From contig NZ_JARSBP010000004.1 of assembly GCF_029623955.1 (NCBI RefSeq), forward strand, positions 248,001 to 312,000: a stretch of 64,000 nt of DNA, given 5' to 3'. The notes under the pieces were generated by a model, which did no database searches, had not been told where the DNA came from, and was given only the letters and a program-made list of their open reading frames with translations. The stretch comes from Mycobacterium sp. 236(2023). GTDB taxonomy: Bacteria; Actinomycetota; Actinomycetes; Mycobacteriales; Mycobacteriaceae. The translations under genes and the position numbers were made by a program. Below, one piece after another: positions 35,984 to 44,533 of the stretch. The stretch's first letter is position 1. The number at the start of each line of letters is the position of its first letter.

Positions 35984-37114
35984 ATGACGGGCGCCCGATT
36001 CGACACCGACGTGTACGCACAGCGACTTCAGGCCGCAGCGGCCGCGGCCTCCACCGCGGGGCTCGCGGGGCTGGTCATCACCCCCGGCTACGACCTGCGC
36101 TACCTGACCGGCTCGCGTGCGCAGACCTTCGAGCGCCTGACCGCTCTCGTGCTGCCGGCCGCAGGTGATCCGACGATCATCGTGCCGAGGCTCGAACTGG
36201 CCTCGCTGAAGGAGTCCGCGGTCACCGATCTCGGTGTCGCCGTTCGTGATTGGGTCGACGGCGACGATCCGTACCGGCTGGTGGCCGACGTCCTGCCGGG
36301 CGAGGGGCCGCACCATGTCGCCGTCACCGACTCGATGCCGGCGTTGCACCTGCTGCCGCTGGCCGACGTCCTCGGTGCGGTGCCCATCCTCGCCACCGAC
36401 GTGCTGCGGACGCTGCGGATGATCAAGGACCCCGCAGAGGTCGACGCGCTGCGCAAAGCCGGCGCGGCGATCGACCGGGTGCATGCGCGGGTGCCCGAAT
36501 TCCTGGTGCCGGGCCGCACCGAAGCAGACGTCGCCGCTGATATCGCCGAAGCCATTGTCGCCGAAGGACATTCAGAAGTCGCATTCATCATCGTGGGGTC
36601 AGGACCCAACGGGGCCGACCCGCACCATGAGTGTTCGGACCGGGAACTGCGCGCCGGCGACATCGTCGTCGTCGACATCGGCGGCCCGTACGACCCCGGC
36701 TACAACTCCGACTCGACGCGCACGTACAGCATCGGCGAACCCGATCCCGAGGTGGCGCGCCGGTACGCGGTGCTGCAGCGGGCCCAGCAGGTCGCCGTCG
36801 ATGCGGTTCGGCCCGGCGTCACCGCCGAGCAGATCGACGCCGCCGCGCGTGACGTGCTCGCCGCCGCAGGGCTGGCCGACGCGTTCGTCCACCGCACGGG
36901 ACACGGGATCGGGCTTTCGGTCCACGAGGAGCCCTACATCGTGGCGGGCAACGCATTGCCGCTACAGGAGGGCATGGCCTTCTCGGTGGAGCCGGGCGTC
37001 TACTTCCCGGGCCAGTGGGGCGCCCGCATCGAGGACATCGTGATCGTCACCGCCGACGGCGCACTGTCGGTCAACAACCGGCCCCACGACCTGATCGTGG
37101 TGCCGCAGGCCTGA
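35984..37114 (+). CDS. pepE: M24-family aminopeptidase P/prolidase-type peptidase
   Basis: A 376-residue cytoplasmic metallopeptidase that would cleave Xaa-Pro bonds. Residues ~1-140 form the creatinase N-domain; ~150-376 form the pita-bread fold. Metal ligands are readable: Asp in VVDIGGPYDPGYNSDSTRTY (two Asp), His in HRTGHGIGLSVHEEP, Glu in FSVEPGVYFPG and Glu in GARIEDIV. Size and position match M. tuberculosis PepE (Rv2089c, about 375 residues). The ATG at 35984 follows a -10-like box by 7 nt. Its stop abuts the convergent reductase gene without a gap. Confidence 0.9.
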   Translation: MTGARFDTDVYAQRLQAAAAAASTAGLAGLVITPGYDLRYLTGSRAQTFERLTALVLPAAGDPTIIVPRLELASLKESAVTDLGVAVRDWVDGDDPYRLVADVLPGEGPHHVAVTDSMPALHLLPLADVLGAVPILATDVLRTLRMIKDPAEVDALRKAGAAIDRVHARVPEFLVPGRTEADVAADIAEAIVAEGHSEVAFIIVGSGPNGADPHHECSDRELRAGDIVVVDIGGPYDPGYNSDSTRTYSIGEPDPEVARRYAVLQRAQQVAVDAVRPGVTAEQIDAAARDVLAAAGLADAFVHRTGHGIGLSVHEEPYIVAGNALPLQEGMAFSVEPGVYFPGQWGARIEDIVIVTADGALSVNNRPHDLIVVPQA

Positions 37115-37528
37115 TCAGTCCTCGTCGTGCGTGAGCAGGCTCGACGAGCCCAGCACCCGCTCGACACGCACTTCGATCACGACCCGCTTGGGGTTGGGCC
37201 GAGGCGTCCGATAACGCTGCGCGTAGCGCAGTTCGGCATCGCGGACATCTTCGATGCTGGTGCGCACCGTCGATTTGCCTTCCAGCGACAGCCACCGCGC
37301 CCCGTCGACCTGGCTGAGCACCGCGACGCCGCGCTGATCGGCGTTGACGGCCTTCTGGGTGCCGCCCGAGGTGATGACACGCGCGATGTGGGTGGTCGGA
37401 TCGAAGGTGAAACCCACGGCGACGACGTGTGGAGACTGATCCGACCGCAGCGTGGTCAGCATGGCGAGGTGACGTTCGGTGAGGAACGCCAGCGCGTCAT
37501 TGGTGAGTCGCGTAGTTGACTTGGCCAT
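37115..37528 (-). CDS. F420-dependent biliverdin reductase-like protein (Rv2074 family)
   Basis: A 137-residue split-barrel flavin/deazaflavin oxidoreductase of the FDOR-B group. It is highly similar along its length to M. tuberculosis Rv2074, which reduces biliverdin with F420H2: shared stretches include ERHLAMLTTLR, HVVAVGFTFDP and ELRYAQRYRTPRPNP. The ATG at 37528 begins MAKSTTRLTNDALAFL. A TAGCGT -10-like box at 37542-37537 on the minus strand lies 8 nt upstream. It is divergent from the SDR gene with only 35 bp between the two starts. The physiological tetrapyrrole substrate remains inferred. Confidence 0.88.
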   Translation of the reverse strand: MAKSTTRLTNDALAFLTERHLAMLTTLRSDQSPHVVAVGFTFDPTTHIARVITSGGTQKAVNADQRGVAVLSQVDGARWLSLEGKSTVRTSIEDVRDAELRYAQRYRTPRPNPKRVVIEVRVERVLGSSSLLTHDED

Positions 37529-37536
37529 CGGCGTCC

Positions 37537-37542
37537 ACGCTA
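37537..37542 (-). promoter_or_regulatory. -10 box for the Rv2074-like gene
   Basis: Minus-strand TAGCGT (TANNNT) ends 8 nt before the ATG at 37528. It shares a 35-bp divergent gap with the GATAAT box of the SDR gene. Confidence 0.4.
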
Positions 37543-37550
37543 GCGCAGGA

Positions 37551-37556
37551 GATAAT
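37551..37556 (+). promoter_or_regulatory. -10 box for the SDR gene
   Basis: GATAAT differs from TATAAT at one position and ends 7 nt before the GTG at 37564, consistent with a leaderless SDR-cobL transcript. Confidence 0.4.
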
Positions 37557-37563
37557 CGTCGCC

Positions 37564-38307
37564 GTGGAAGACACCAAACTGCTCGTCGTGTTCGGCGGCC
37601 GCAGCGAGATCGGATTGGAAGTGGCGCAGCGACTGGCCCCGGGTGCCACGGTGGTGCTGGCCGCCCGCCGACCCGACGACCTCCACAGCGAGGTGGCCGC
37701 ACTCCAGCAGGCCGGCGCCGCGGCGGTGCACACCATCGCGTTCGACGCGGACGACATCGCCGCACACCCTGCCTTGGTCGAGTCGATAGTCGCCGCCCAC
37801 GGTCCGATCGGTACGGCAGTGCTCGCCTTCGGGATCCTCGGCGACCAGACGCGTGCGGAGACTGACGCCGCGCATGCGGCGGCCGTCGCGCACACCGATT
37901 ACGTGGCACAGGTCAGCCTGCTCACGGTGCTCACCGACACGATGCGTAGCGCGGGTTCGGGGACCGTCGTCGCGTTCTCGTCGGTGGCGGGGGTGCGGGC
38001 GCGCCGCGCCAACTATGTGTACGGGTCCGCCAAGGCGGGGCTGGACGCGTTCTGCAGCGGGCTGACCGACGCGCTGCACGGCTCTGCTGTGCGACTGCTG
38101 CTGGTGCGGCCCGGGTTCGTGATCGGCCGGATGACCGAGGGCATGTCCCCGGCCCCATTGTCGAGCACGCCGGCGCAGGTCGCCGATGCGACGGTGCGGG
38201 CGCTGCGCAAGGGGCGCAGCAGTGTGTGGGTCCCGGGCTCGTTGGCCGTGTTGGCGTGCGCGTTCCGGATGATGCCGCGTGCACTGTGGCGGAGGTTGCC
38301 GAGGTGA
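37564..38307 (+). CDS. short-chain dehydrogenase/reductase (Rv2073c-like)
   Basis: A 247-residue classical SDR. The nucleotide-binding turn is atypical, VVFGGRSEIGLEVAQRL in place of TGxxxGIG. The catalytic Ser and the YxxxK pair are in AFSSVAGVRARRANYVYGSAKAGLDAF. A C-terminal extension (VLACAFRMMPRALWRRLPR) is basic and amphipathic and may contact the membrane, as in DprE2-like SDRs. The GTG at 37564 follows a GATAAT box by 7 nt. The stop overlaps the cobL GTG, an arrangement shared with M. tuberculosis, yet no cobalamin role is known to me. Substrate unknown. Confidence 0.82.
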   Translation: MEDTKLLVVFGGRSEIGLEVAQRLAPGATVVLAARRPDDLHSEVAALQQAGAAAVHTIAFDADDIAAHPALVESIVAAHGPIGTAVLAFGILGDQTRAETDAAHAAAVAHTDYVAQVSLLTVLTDTMRSAGSGTVVAFSSVAGVRARRANYVYGSAKAGLDAFCSGLTDALHGSAVRLLLVRPGFVIGRMTEGMSPAPLSSTPAQVADATVRALRKGRSSVWVPGSLAVLACAFRMMPRALWRRLPR

Positions 38308-39491
38308 TCGTCGTGGTGGGTATCGGAGCGGACGGCATGGCGGGCCTTGCAGCTGCGTCGAAGGACGAATTGGCAAGAGCCACCGTCATTTACGGTTCAC
38401 AGCGGCAGCTCGATCTGCTCGACGACTCCGTCACCGCATCGCGGCGGGCGTGGCCGAGCCCGATGCTTCCGGCGCTGCGGGCGCTCATGGACGACAGCGA
38501 CGGGGATGTGCATGTGGTGGCCAGTGGCGATCCGCTGCTGCATGGCATCGGCAGCACGCTGATCCGCCTTCTGGGCGCGGATCGTGTGGCTGTCCTTCCG
38601 CACGTGTCGTCGGTGACGCTCGCCTGTTCGCGGGTCGGCTGGCCGGTGCACGACACCGAGATCATCAGCTTGGTGACGAAGGACGCCGCCGCCGCGGTGC
38701 GCCGCGGTGGCCAGGCCGTGGTGCTGTCGCGCGACGGATCGTCACCGGCGGAACTCGCCAAGCTGCTCACGGCGACCGGTCGCGGCGACTCCGAACTGAC
38801 GATCCTCGAACAGCTCGGGGGGTCCAGGGAGTTGCGGCGCTCCTCGACCGCTCGGGAGTGGGCGGCCCGCCCTCCCGGTGACGTCGACAGCCTCAACGTG
38901 ATGGCTGTCCGCTATCTGCCGGACGAACGCCGGTTCGGGGCGCTGCCCGATGATGCGTTCGCCCACGACGGTCAGATCACCAAGCAGATGATCCGTGCGG
39001 CGACGTTGGCGGCACTGGGCCCGCGGCCCGGCGAATTATTGTGGGATGTCGGCGCGGGGTCGGGCAGCGTCTCGATCGAATGGTGCCTGAGCGGCCCCGG
39101 GTGCAGGGCGATCGCCTTCGAACGCGACGAGACCAGGCGCCCCCGGATCATCGAGAACGCCGCTGCGTTCGGTGTTCGCATCGAAGCCACGTTCGACGCG
39201 CCCGAGTCGTTCGACTTCTGCCCGCCGCCGAGCGTCATCTTCGTCGGCGGCGGCGTGAGCCAACCAGGTCTGCTGGAAGCCTGTTGGGACAAGCTGCCCG
39301 AGGGCGGCCGGCTGGTCGCCAACGCCGTCACGGTGGAGTCCGAAGCGACTCTTGCGCAATGGTATTCACGCGTCGGAGGTGAGCTCCGGCGTTTCCAGCA
39401 CTACACCGGCGACGCGGTCGGTTCCTTCACGGGCTGGCGCGCGGCGATGCCCGTCACGCAGTGGTCTGCGACGAAGCCTCATACGACCTGA
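38304..39491 (+). CDS. cobL: precorrin-6Y C5,15-methyltransferase (decarboxylating) CobL
   Basis: A 395-residue bifunctional enzyme of aerobic cobalamin synthesis that methylates C5 and C15 and removes the C12 acetate carboxyl. The N-terminal half is the CbiE-type tetrapyrrole methylase (VVGIGADGMAGL, VHVVASGDPLLHGIG). The C-terminal half is the CbiT-type class I methyltransferase (ELLWDVGAGSGSVSIEWCL). GTG at 38304 overlaps the SDR stop; GGAGG lies at 38291-38295. The last 38 nt overlap the convergent phosphotransferase gene. In M. tuberculosis cobM and cobK accompany it; here they are missing from this locus. Confidence 0.95.
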   Translation: MIVVVGIGADGMAGLAAASKDELARATVIYGSQRQLDLLDDSVTASRRAWPSPMLPALRALMDDSDGDVHVVASGDPLLHGIGSTLIRLLGADRVAVLPHVSSVTLACSRVGWPVHDTEIISLVTKDAAAAVRRGGQAVVLSRDGSSPAELAKLLTATGRGDSELTILEQLGGSRELRRSSTAREWAARPPGDVDSLNVMAVRYLPDERRFGALPDDAFAHDGQITKQMIRAATLAALGPRPGELLWDVGAGSGSVSIEWCLSGPGCRAIAFERDETRRPRIIENAAAFGVRIEATFDAPESFDFCPPPSVIFVGGGVSQPGLLEACWDKLPEGGRLVANAVTVESEATLAQWYSRVGGELRRFQHYTGDAVGSFTGWRAAMPVTQWSATKPHTT

Positions 39492-40542
39492 CGAGCTCGA
39501 TCGCTTCCAGCTCGCGGACGGCGCGGCAGCCCCGACGCAGCATCGTGAGCACCATCTCGTCACCACGTTCGGTCGACGCGGCGAAGGCGTAGCCCAGCAC
39601 GCTGATGAGCGGCGCCTGGAAGACGCCGAGTCGGTAGTCCTGCCAACACGTCTCGACGTCATAGCCGGTCACACCGTGCGTGCGTAGGGCGGCGTGGTAG
39701 CGCTCCACGAGATCGCGCTCCACCGCCGCGCGGTCCTCCGGTGCGAGGCTGGTCGCCGTGAAATAGCTGAGGTCGCGAGCGGGCAACCCGATCCCCATCG
39801 TCTGCCAGTCGACGACGGTGACGCGGGTGCGGTCGGGGTCGTAGAGCAGGTTGTCGAGGCGATAGTCGCCGTGCATGAGTGAAAACCGGTCCGGCTCGGC
39901 CATCAGCCATGGCGCCACCAGGCTCATCGACGTGACGAGCGTGTCGCGGTCTTCGTCGGTCACCGAGCCGCCGAGCTTCTCGAGCGTGATGTTGGCGGCC
40001 ATCACCGCGACGTCACCCATTCCCTTTGCGGCCGCTTCGTCGCCGGGTTTGGGCATCACGATCGACGGCAGGTCGAAGAAGCGCCGGTCTCCCCAGCTCG
40101 GCCCGTGCAGCCCCGCCAGCGCCTCGACGGCCAGTGCCGCCTCAGCGGGTGTGCATCCCGCGATCTGGTCGCCTTGTTCGGCGGGTGCCATATCGGCCAG
40201 CACGAGAACGAAATCTGTTCCATCCGAGGAGATGTCGCTGTGGAAGCAGCCGGGCACCGGAATGGCGAGTTGGTTGGTGACGGCGGAGTAGAACTCCACC
40301 TCGGACAGGTAGCCGAGCGCCACCCGTTCCCGCACCGCGTCGTCCTGCGCGGGCAGCTTCACCGCGAAAGTCGCCGGTGGAGTGGGTGTCTGCGCGTCGG
40401 CGGGGTAGGTCGCCGCAACCCGGTAGGTGGCGCCGGTCTGTCCGGTGCCGATGCTCGTCACCGCAACGTCGGTGACATCGGTGCCGAGCACCGACCCCAG
40501 CCACTGCGTGGTGAGGTCTTCAGGGCTGCGGGGGATCGTCAC
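39454..40542 (-). CDS. aminoglycoside-phosphotransferase-like kinase
   Basis: A 362-residue member of the APH/ecdysteroid-kinase-like fold. The N-lobe has TFAVKLPAQD with the ATP-binding Lys; the catalytic loop is SLMHGDYRLDNLLYDP and the metal-binding segment is VTVVDWQTMGIG. In mycobacteria such proteins are annotated as phosphotransferases of unknown substrate; antibiotic modification should not be assumed. It lies 11 nt downstream of a TetR regulator on the same strand, so the pair is probably an autoregulated operon. Its 3' end runs 38 nt into cobL on the other strand. Confidence 0.82.
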   Translation of the reverse strand: MTIPRSPEDLTTQWLGSVLGTDVTDVAVTSIGTGQTGATYRVAATYPADAQTPTPPATFAVKLPAQDDAVRERVALGYLSEVEFYSAVTNQLAIPVPGCFHSDISSDGTDFVLVLADMAPAEQGDQIAGCTPAEAALAVEALAGLHGPSWGDRRFFDLPSIVMPKPGDEAAAKGMGDVAVMAANITLEKLGGSVTDEDRDTLVTSMSLVAPWLMAEPDRFSLMHGDYRLDNLLYDPDRTRVTVVDWQTMGIGLPARDLSYFTATSLAPEDRAAVERDLVERYHAALRTHGVTGYDVETCWQDYRLGVFQAPLISVLGYAFAASTERGDEMVLTMLRRGCRAVRELEAIELVRSYEASSQTTA

Positions 40543-40553
40543 AGAGTCACCTT

Positions 40554-41189
40554 TCAGTTCACGCCGTCGTTGGCGAAAATGGTTCGTAACCAGATGGTTT
40601 CGGCTCCTGCGAGGAGCTCGTCACGGGATAGGCGCCCACCGGTCGTGTAGCGCTCCATCAACCGGTCGTTGAATTCCAGCAGGATGCTGGCGAGGACCTC
40701 CGCCGGAGGGCCGTCGGGAGCTGCGCTGCCTGCGCGTTCGGAACCGATCATGCCGGCCACGATCGGCACGAACGAGTCGCGGGCTTCGTCCCAGACTTCG
40801 CGGATCGTCGCATTCGTGGCGCGGGCCTCCAGCATGGCCTGCAACAGGTAGCGGTGTTGGTCCACCGTGTCGAGCAGCTTCTCAAGCATGCCGCGGATGC
40901 GTTCACGCGGCGGTTGTGCCGTGCTGGTCAGCAGGTCTCCCGCCAGGAAGCCGTCGTCGTACATCGGCTCGAGCAGGGCCGCCACCGCTGCGGCTTTGTT
41001 CTCGAAATAGAAGTAGAACGCCGACCGGGTGACGCCGGCGCGGCGCGTGACGTCGGCAATGTTGAGGGCGTCGAACCCTGATTCGCGCAGATGGTGGTCC
41101 AGCGATTCCAGGATCGCCACACGACGCAGATCACTCTTCTGCGGTTGGCGCCGATCGGTGGGCGAGCGCACCGGTAGTCCTCGCTGCAC
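40554..41189 (-). CDS. TetR-family transcriptional regulator
   Basis: A 211-residue repressor-type protein. The N-terminal helix-turn-helix covers residues ~22-68 (ESGFDALNIADVTRRAGVTRSAFYFYFENKAAAVAALL); the rest is the helical ligand domain, reminiscent of EthR in its REVWDEARDSFVP stretch. The start is GTG at 41189, only five nt after a TAATCT -10 box, so the message is probably leaderless. Two inverted repeats in its promoter are the likely self-binding sites. It precedes the kinase gene by 11 nt and probably controls it; the inducer is unknown. Confidence 0.85.
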   Translation of the reverse strand: MQRGLPVRSPTDRRQPQKSDLRRVAILESLDHHLRESGFDALNIADVTRRAGVTRSAFYFYFENKAAAVAALLEPMYDDGFLAGDLLTSTAQPPRERIRGMLEKLLDTVDQHRYLLQAMLEARATNATIREVWDEARDSFVPIVAGMIGSERAGSAAPDGPPAEVLASILLEFNDRLMERYTTGGRLSRDELLAGAETIWLRTIFANDGVN

Positions 41190-41194
41190 GCGCG

Positions 41195-41224
41195 AGATTA
41201 ACCCGCACTTCTGACAACTGTCAA
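41195..41224 (-). promoter_or_regulatory. promoter of the TetR-kinase operon
   Basis: On the minus strand TTGACA (41224-41219) is followed after 18 nt by TAATCT (41200-41195), five nt before the GTG at 41189. This is one of the best-defined promoters in the window, and its -35 box overlaps an operator repeat. Confidence 0.65.
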
Positions 41225-41243
41225 TAAAGCGAGACAGGTGTCA
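41212..41243. promoter_or_regulatory. twin TetR operator half-palindromes
   Basis: TGACA-AC-TGTCA (41212-41223) and AGACA-GG-TGTCA (41232-41243) are two short inverted repeats whose centres are 20 bp apart, or about two helical turns. They overlap and flank the -35 box of the tetR promoter. This fits cooperative binding of two dimers and autorepression. Confidence 0.6.
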
Positions 41244-41245
41244 AC

Positions 41246-42736
41246 TTAGCCGCCCTCGGGGTATCGGCGCAGTGTGAACACTCGGTCGGTGCCGCAGGCC
41301 CGGTGCCATCGGGTCTGTGAGGAACCGATGATCAGCAGGCAGCGCATGTCGACATCGGCGGGGTTCAACTCGCCGAGGCGCACCACCGTGACCGATTCCC
41401 GCGGCCCGGAGACGTCCCGGCCGATGACGACAGGGGTCTCGGGATCGCGGTGTTCGAGCAGCAGGTCGCGCATCGCGGCGACCTGCCACGTCCGGGTCTT
41501 CGAGGCGGGGTTGTAGATCGCCAGCACCATGTCGGCTGCGGCGGCGGCGGACAGCCGTCGCGCGATGACGTCCCACGGCTTGAGTCGGTCGGACAGCGAG
41601 ATCACCGAATAGTCATGTCCGAGCGGGGCGCCGACCCGGCTTGCCACCGCCTGGGCCGCCGTCATCGCCGGGATGACCCGGACGTCGACGTTCGGCCACT
41701 GTTCGGCCTCCTCGAGGACGGCTGTCGCCATCGCGAAGACCCCGGGGTCTCCCGACGAGACGACGGCCACGGTGCGGCCCTGCTCGGCGAGCTCGCAGGC
41801 CAGCCGGGCCCGGGCGGGCTCGTCGGTGTTGTCGCTGGGGTGCCTGCGCTGCCCGTCGCGAGGCGGAACGCGGTCGAGATAGGGGCCGTAGCCGATCAGA
41901 TCGGTGGCGGCGCCGAGCTCGTGGCGGCTCTGCGGTGTCATCCAGTTCGTGTCGCCGGGACCCAGGCCGACGACCGCCACAGTGCCGGTGCCAGTCGGCC
42001 CTTTGCGGTCCCCGGTGAGCATGGCCAACGCGAAATAGGGCACCGATCCGTCGTCGACGTCGGCGGCGGGAAGGACCCGCTGCCGTTCGGTGCTCGCCCG
42101 TTCGACATAGAAGGCGTCCCCGAGACGGCCGGCCGCCGAAAGTGCTTGCCGCACTGCTGGATAGGAGCGTCCGAGCTTGAGGATCACGGCGGCGTCGGTG
42201 TCGGCGAGCCGGCGCTGGAGTTCCTGCTGGGGAAGTGTGCCGGGCAGGATCGTCAGCACCTGATCGCCTTGGACCAGTGGAGTCGAGATCGCCGCCGACG
42301 CCGCACTGACCGACGTGACGCCCGGAACGATGACGGCGTCGAAGCGTTCCGTCAGCCGGGTGTGCATGTGCATGTAGGAGCTGTAGAAGAGCGGGTCGCC
42401 TTCGGCCAGCAGTGCCACGTCGCGCCCCGCCGTCAGGTGTTCGGCGATCCGTTCGGCGGACTCCCGGTAGAAGTCCTCCATCGCACCGGCGTAGCCGCCG
42501 GGGTGATCCGAGGTCTCGGTGGTCACCGGGTAGACGAGGTGTTCTTCGATCTGTCCGCCGCGCAGATAGGGCTCGGCGATGCTGCGCGCGATGCTCCGGC
42601 CGTGCCGGGCGCTGTGATAGGCGACCACGTCGGCCGCGCCGATGACCCTGGCCGCCTTGACGGTCACCAGTTCGGGGTCACCGGGACCGAGTCCGACACC
42701 CCACAAGGTGCCTTGCCGTGCCTTATTGCCGGTCAT
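41246..42736 (-). CDS. cobIJ: precorrin-2 C20- / precorrin-3B C17-methyltransferase fusion CobIJ
   Basis: A 496-residue fusion of two tetrapyrrole methylases. Residues 1-245 are CobI-like (GTLWGVGLGPGDPELVTVKAARVI, VALLAEGDPLFYSSYMHM, VIVPGVTSVSAASAAI). Residues ~250-496 are CobJ-like (TVAVVGLGPGDTNWMTPQSRHELGAATDLIGYGPYL, VVSSGDPGVFAMA, PVVIGRDVSGPRE). It methylates precorrin-2 at C20 and then precorrin-3B at C17. The same fusion (Rv2066) is found in M. tuberculosis. The ATG at 42736 overlaps the cobH stop. The gene ends 57 nt before the tetR start on the same strand. Confidence 0.95.
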   Translation of the reverse strand: MTGNKARQGTLWGVGLGPGDPELVTVKAARVIGAADVVAYHSARHGRSIARSIAEPYLRGGQIEEHLVYPVTTETSDHPGGYAGAMEDFYRESAERIAEHLTAGRDVALLAEGDPLFYSSYMHMHTRLTERFDAVIVPGVTSVSAASAAISTPLVQGDQVLTILPGTLPQQELQRRLADTDAAVILKLGRSYPAVRQALSAAGRLGDAFYVERASTERQRVLPAADVDDGSVPYFALAMLTGDRKGPTGTGTVAVVGLGPGDTNWMTPQSRHELGAATDLIGYGPYLDRVPPRDGQRRHPSDNTDEPARARLACELAEQGRTVAVVSSGDPGVFAMATAVLEEAEQWPNVDVRVIPAMTAAQAVASRVGAPLGHDYSVISLSDRLKPWDVIARRLSAAAAADMVLAIYNPASKTRTWQVAAMRDLLLEHRDPETPVVIGRDVSGPRESVTVVRLGELNPADVDMRCLLIIGSSQTRWHRACGTDRVFTLRRYPEGG

Positions 42737-43359
42737 TCGTCTTCTGCCGCAATCGCATTCACCGCTGCTGCGGCCATGGCGCTGCCACCGCGGCGCCCCG
42801 TGACCATCAGGTAGGAGATACCGCGGGTGTTGTCGATGAGTTCTTGTTTGCACTGCGCCGAGCCGACGAAGCCGACGGGACCGCCCAGCACCGACGCCGG
42901 CGGCGCAATGCCCTCGTCGACGAGCTCGAGCAGCCGGAAGAGCGCTGTAGGCGCGTTGCCGATGGCCAGCACGGCACCGGGGATCCGCTCCGCCCAGAGG
43001 TCCACGCCCGCCGCAGAGCGGGTGGTGCCGAGCTTGGCGGCAAGGTCGAACGCGCGGGGATCGGCCACCAGCGAGACGACCTCGTTGTCGGCGGGCAGTC
43101 GCAGCCGCGTGATCCCCGCGGCAACCATCGAGGAATCGCACAGGATCGGGGCGCCGCCGGCCAGCGCGGCATGCGTGCGTGACGTGACATCGTCGGTGAA
43201 CGCCACGTGATCGGCGACGTCGACCTGACCGCAGGTATGGATCAGGCGCACAACCACACGGGCTACGTCCTCGGGGAACCGTGCGAGGTCTGCCTCGGCG
43301 CGAATGGTGGCAAACGACTGCCGGTAGATCTCGGCGGCGTCGCGGATGTAGTCGAGCAC
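42733..43359 (-). CDS. cobH: precorrin-8X methylmutase CobH
   Basis: CobH moves the methyl group from C11 to C12 of precorrin-8X to make hydrogenobyrinate. The 208-residue product matches the family in length. His41 in VRLIHTCGQVDVADHV aligns with the catalytic His of known CobH. Further conserved stretches are GAPILCDSSMVAAGITR, AIGNAPTALFRLLELVDEG and GGPVGFVGSAQCKQELI. It lies between cobG (4-nt gap) and cobIJ (ATGA overlap) in a three-gene minus-strand operon. Confidence 0.96.
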   Translation of the reverse strand: MLDYIRDAAEIYRQSFATIRAEADLARFPEDVARVVVRLIHTCGQVDVADHVAFTDDVTSRTHAALAGGAPILCDSSMVAAGITRLRLPADNEVVSLVADPRAFDLAAKLGTTRSAAGVDLWAERIPGAVLAIGNAPTALFRLLELVDEGIAPPASVLGGPVGFVGSAQCKQELIDNTRGISYLMVTGRRGGSAMAAAAVNAIAAEDE

Positions 43360-43363
43360 CCGA

Positions 43364-44533
43364 TCACCCTACGGGGGAGTTCCCCCGGACCTGGTATCCG
43401 TCGGCGGTAGCCACCAGAACCTGACCGATTGGTGGGCTGCCGCAGGCGCGATCGCAGCCCACGAAGTGCCGGTGCACGGACACGTCGGTGTCGAGCGCCG
43501 CCGCCGCGTCGGCCCGCACATCGGCCACCGAGTGTGAACAACCCGGGCTGCCGGTGCACGCCGAGAGTGAGAGCCAGGCCGAGTCCTCGTCGAAGACGAG
43601 CCCCAGCGGAGCGAGGACCCGAAGCGCCACATCGGCGACGCCCTCGTCCAGGTCGAAGAGCACGACCGACCGCCACGGCGTGACGGTGATCGGCGCCTCC
43701 ACGGCGGCGAGGTAGCGCGCCACCTCGGCGTCGAGAACCCCGAGCGGTATCGCCGCGCCGAGCGCAATGCGTCCGTCGTTCTGCTCGATCCAGCCGACCG
43801 GCGGGCGGCTCTGAGCCGGCCACGTCTTCCCGGCCGGCGCCGTCGGCCTGAGCCCGTCCAGAAGGGCCGCCGTGTCTTCGAGTTCGCGAACACGCCAAGA
43901 CTTTCCGCGGATCTCGGCGAATCGTCGTGCTATTTCCAGCATTTGACCGACTGCGTCCGGAATCGCCACCCGCACTCCCGAGTCGCGGCCCGCGAGAAGC
44001 AGTGCCGCGGTGGCGTTGTCGACGGCGTGGATCCCGACGTCGGGGCCGAGGCCCGAAATATCGCCACGCCCGTCGTCGATCCCGAACAGGAACCGTCCGG
44101 GCAGCCTGGCCAGGAGCGGATCCTGCCGAAGGCGCGCATCGAGGTCTGCGACGAGTTCACGTGTGTCACAGAGCCCGCCGCTGCGTCCCGACAGTGGAGA
44201 AGCGACGATGTTGCGCACCCGTTCATGGCTCGGGGAGGGCAACAATCCCTCCGCCGAGAGAATGTCAGCGACGGCCGCGGGGTCGCGGACCCCGCGGATC
44301 TGCACGTTGCCGCGGGAGGTCAGCTCCAGCGTCGACGCGGCGAAGTCGATGGCGGCGAGGGCGATCGACTCCATCTGGTGCGCCGTCATCACACCACCGG
44401 GCAGGCGCAGCCTGGCCAACTCGCCATCCGCGGCGCTATGCGTCTGCAGTGCACCGGGACACGCATCGTCGTCGCGTAAACGGGCCACCCGTCCACGGTA
44501 CTCGCTCACAGCAGCTGGTCCGGTCCGTGCCAT
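43364..44533 (-). CDS. cobG: precorrin-3B synthase CobG
   Basis: CobG is the oxygen-dependent monooxygenase of the aerobic cobalamin pathway, forming the C20-hydroxy lactone needed for ring contraction. The 389-residue product resembles sulphite/nitrite reductases, with the [4Fe-4S] ligands in ACTGSPGCSHSVAD and VGCDRACGSPP and the ferredoxin-like stretch ASTLELTSRGNVQIRGV. The ATG at 44533 is possible; a GTG eight codons later (44509) gives VSEYRGRVARL. It is the first gene of cobG-cobH-cobIJ. I saw no cobalamin riboswitch in the 270 bp upstream. Its presence, with CobIJ, indicates the aerobic route. Confidence 0.92.
   Translation of the reverse strand: MARTGPAAVSEYRGRVARLRDDDACPGALQTHSAADGELARLRLPGGVMTAHQMESIALAAIDFAASTLELTSRGNVQIRGVRDPAAVADILSAEGLLPSPSHERVRNIVASPLSGRSGGLCDTRELVADLDARLRQDPLLARLPGRFLFGIDDGRGDISGLGPDVGIHAVDNATAALLLAGRDSGVRVAIPDAVGQMLEIARRFAEIRGKSWRVRELEDTAALLDGLRPTAPAGKTWPAQSRPPVGWIEQNDGRIALGAAIPLGVLDAEVARYLAAVEAPITVTPWRSVVLFDLDEGVADVALRVLAPLGLVFDEDSAWLSLSACTGSPGCSHSVADVRADAAAALDTDVSVHRHFVGCDRACGSPPIGQVLVATADGYQVRGNSPVG

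Noticed and set aside
39454..40542. Antibiotic-resistance aminoglycoside phosphotransferase.
   Set aside because: The fold is present, but mycobacterial chromosomal members of this broad family usually have unknown, non-antibiotic substrates; no resistance-specific feature is seen.
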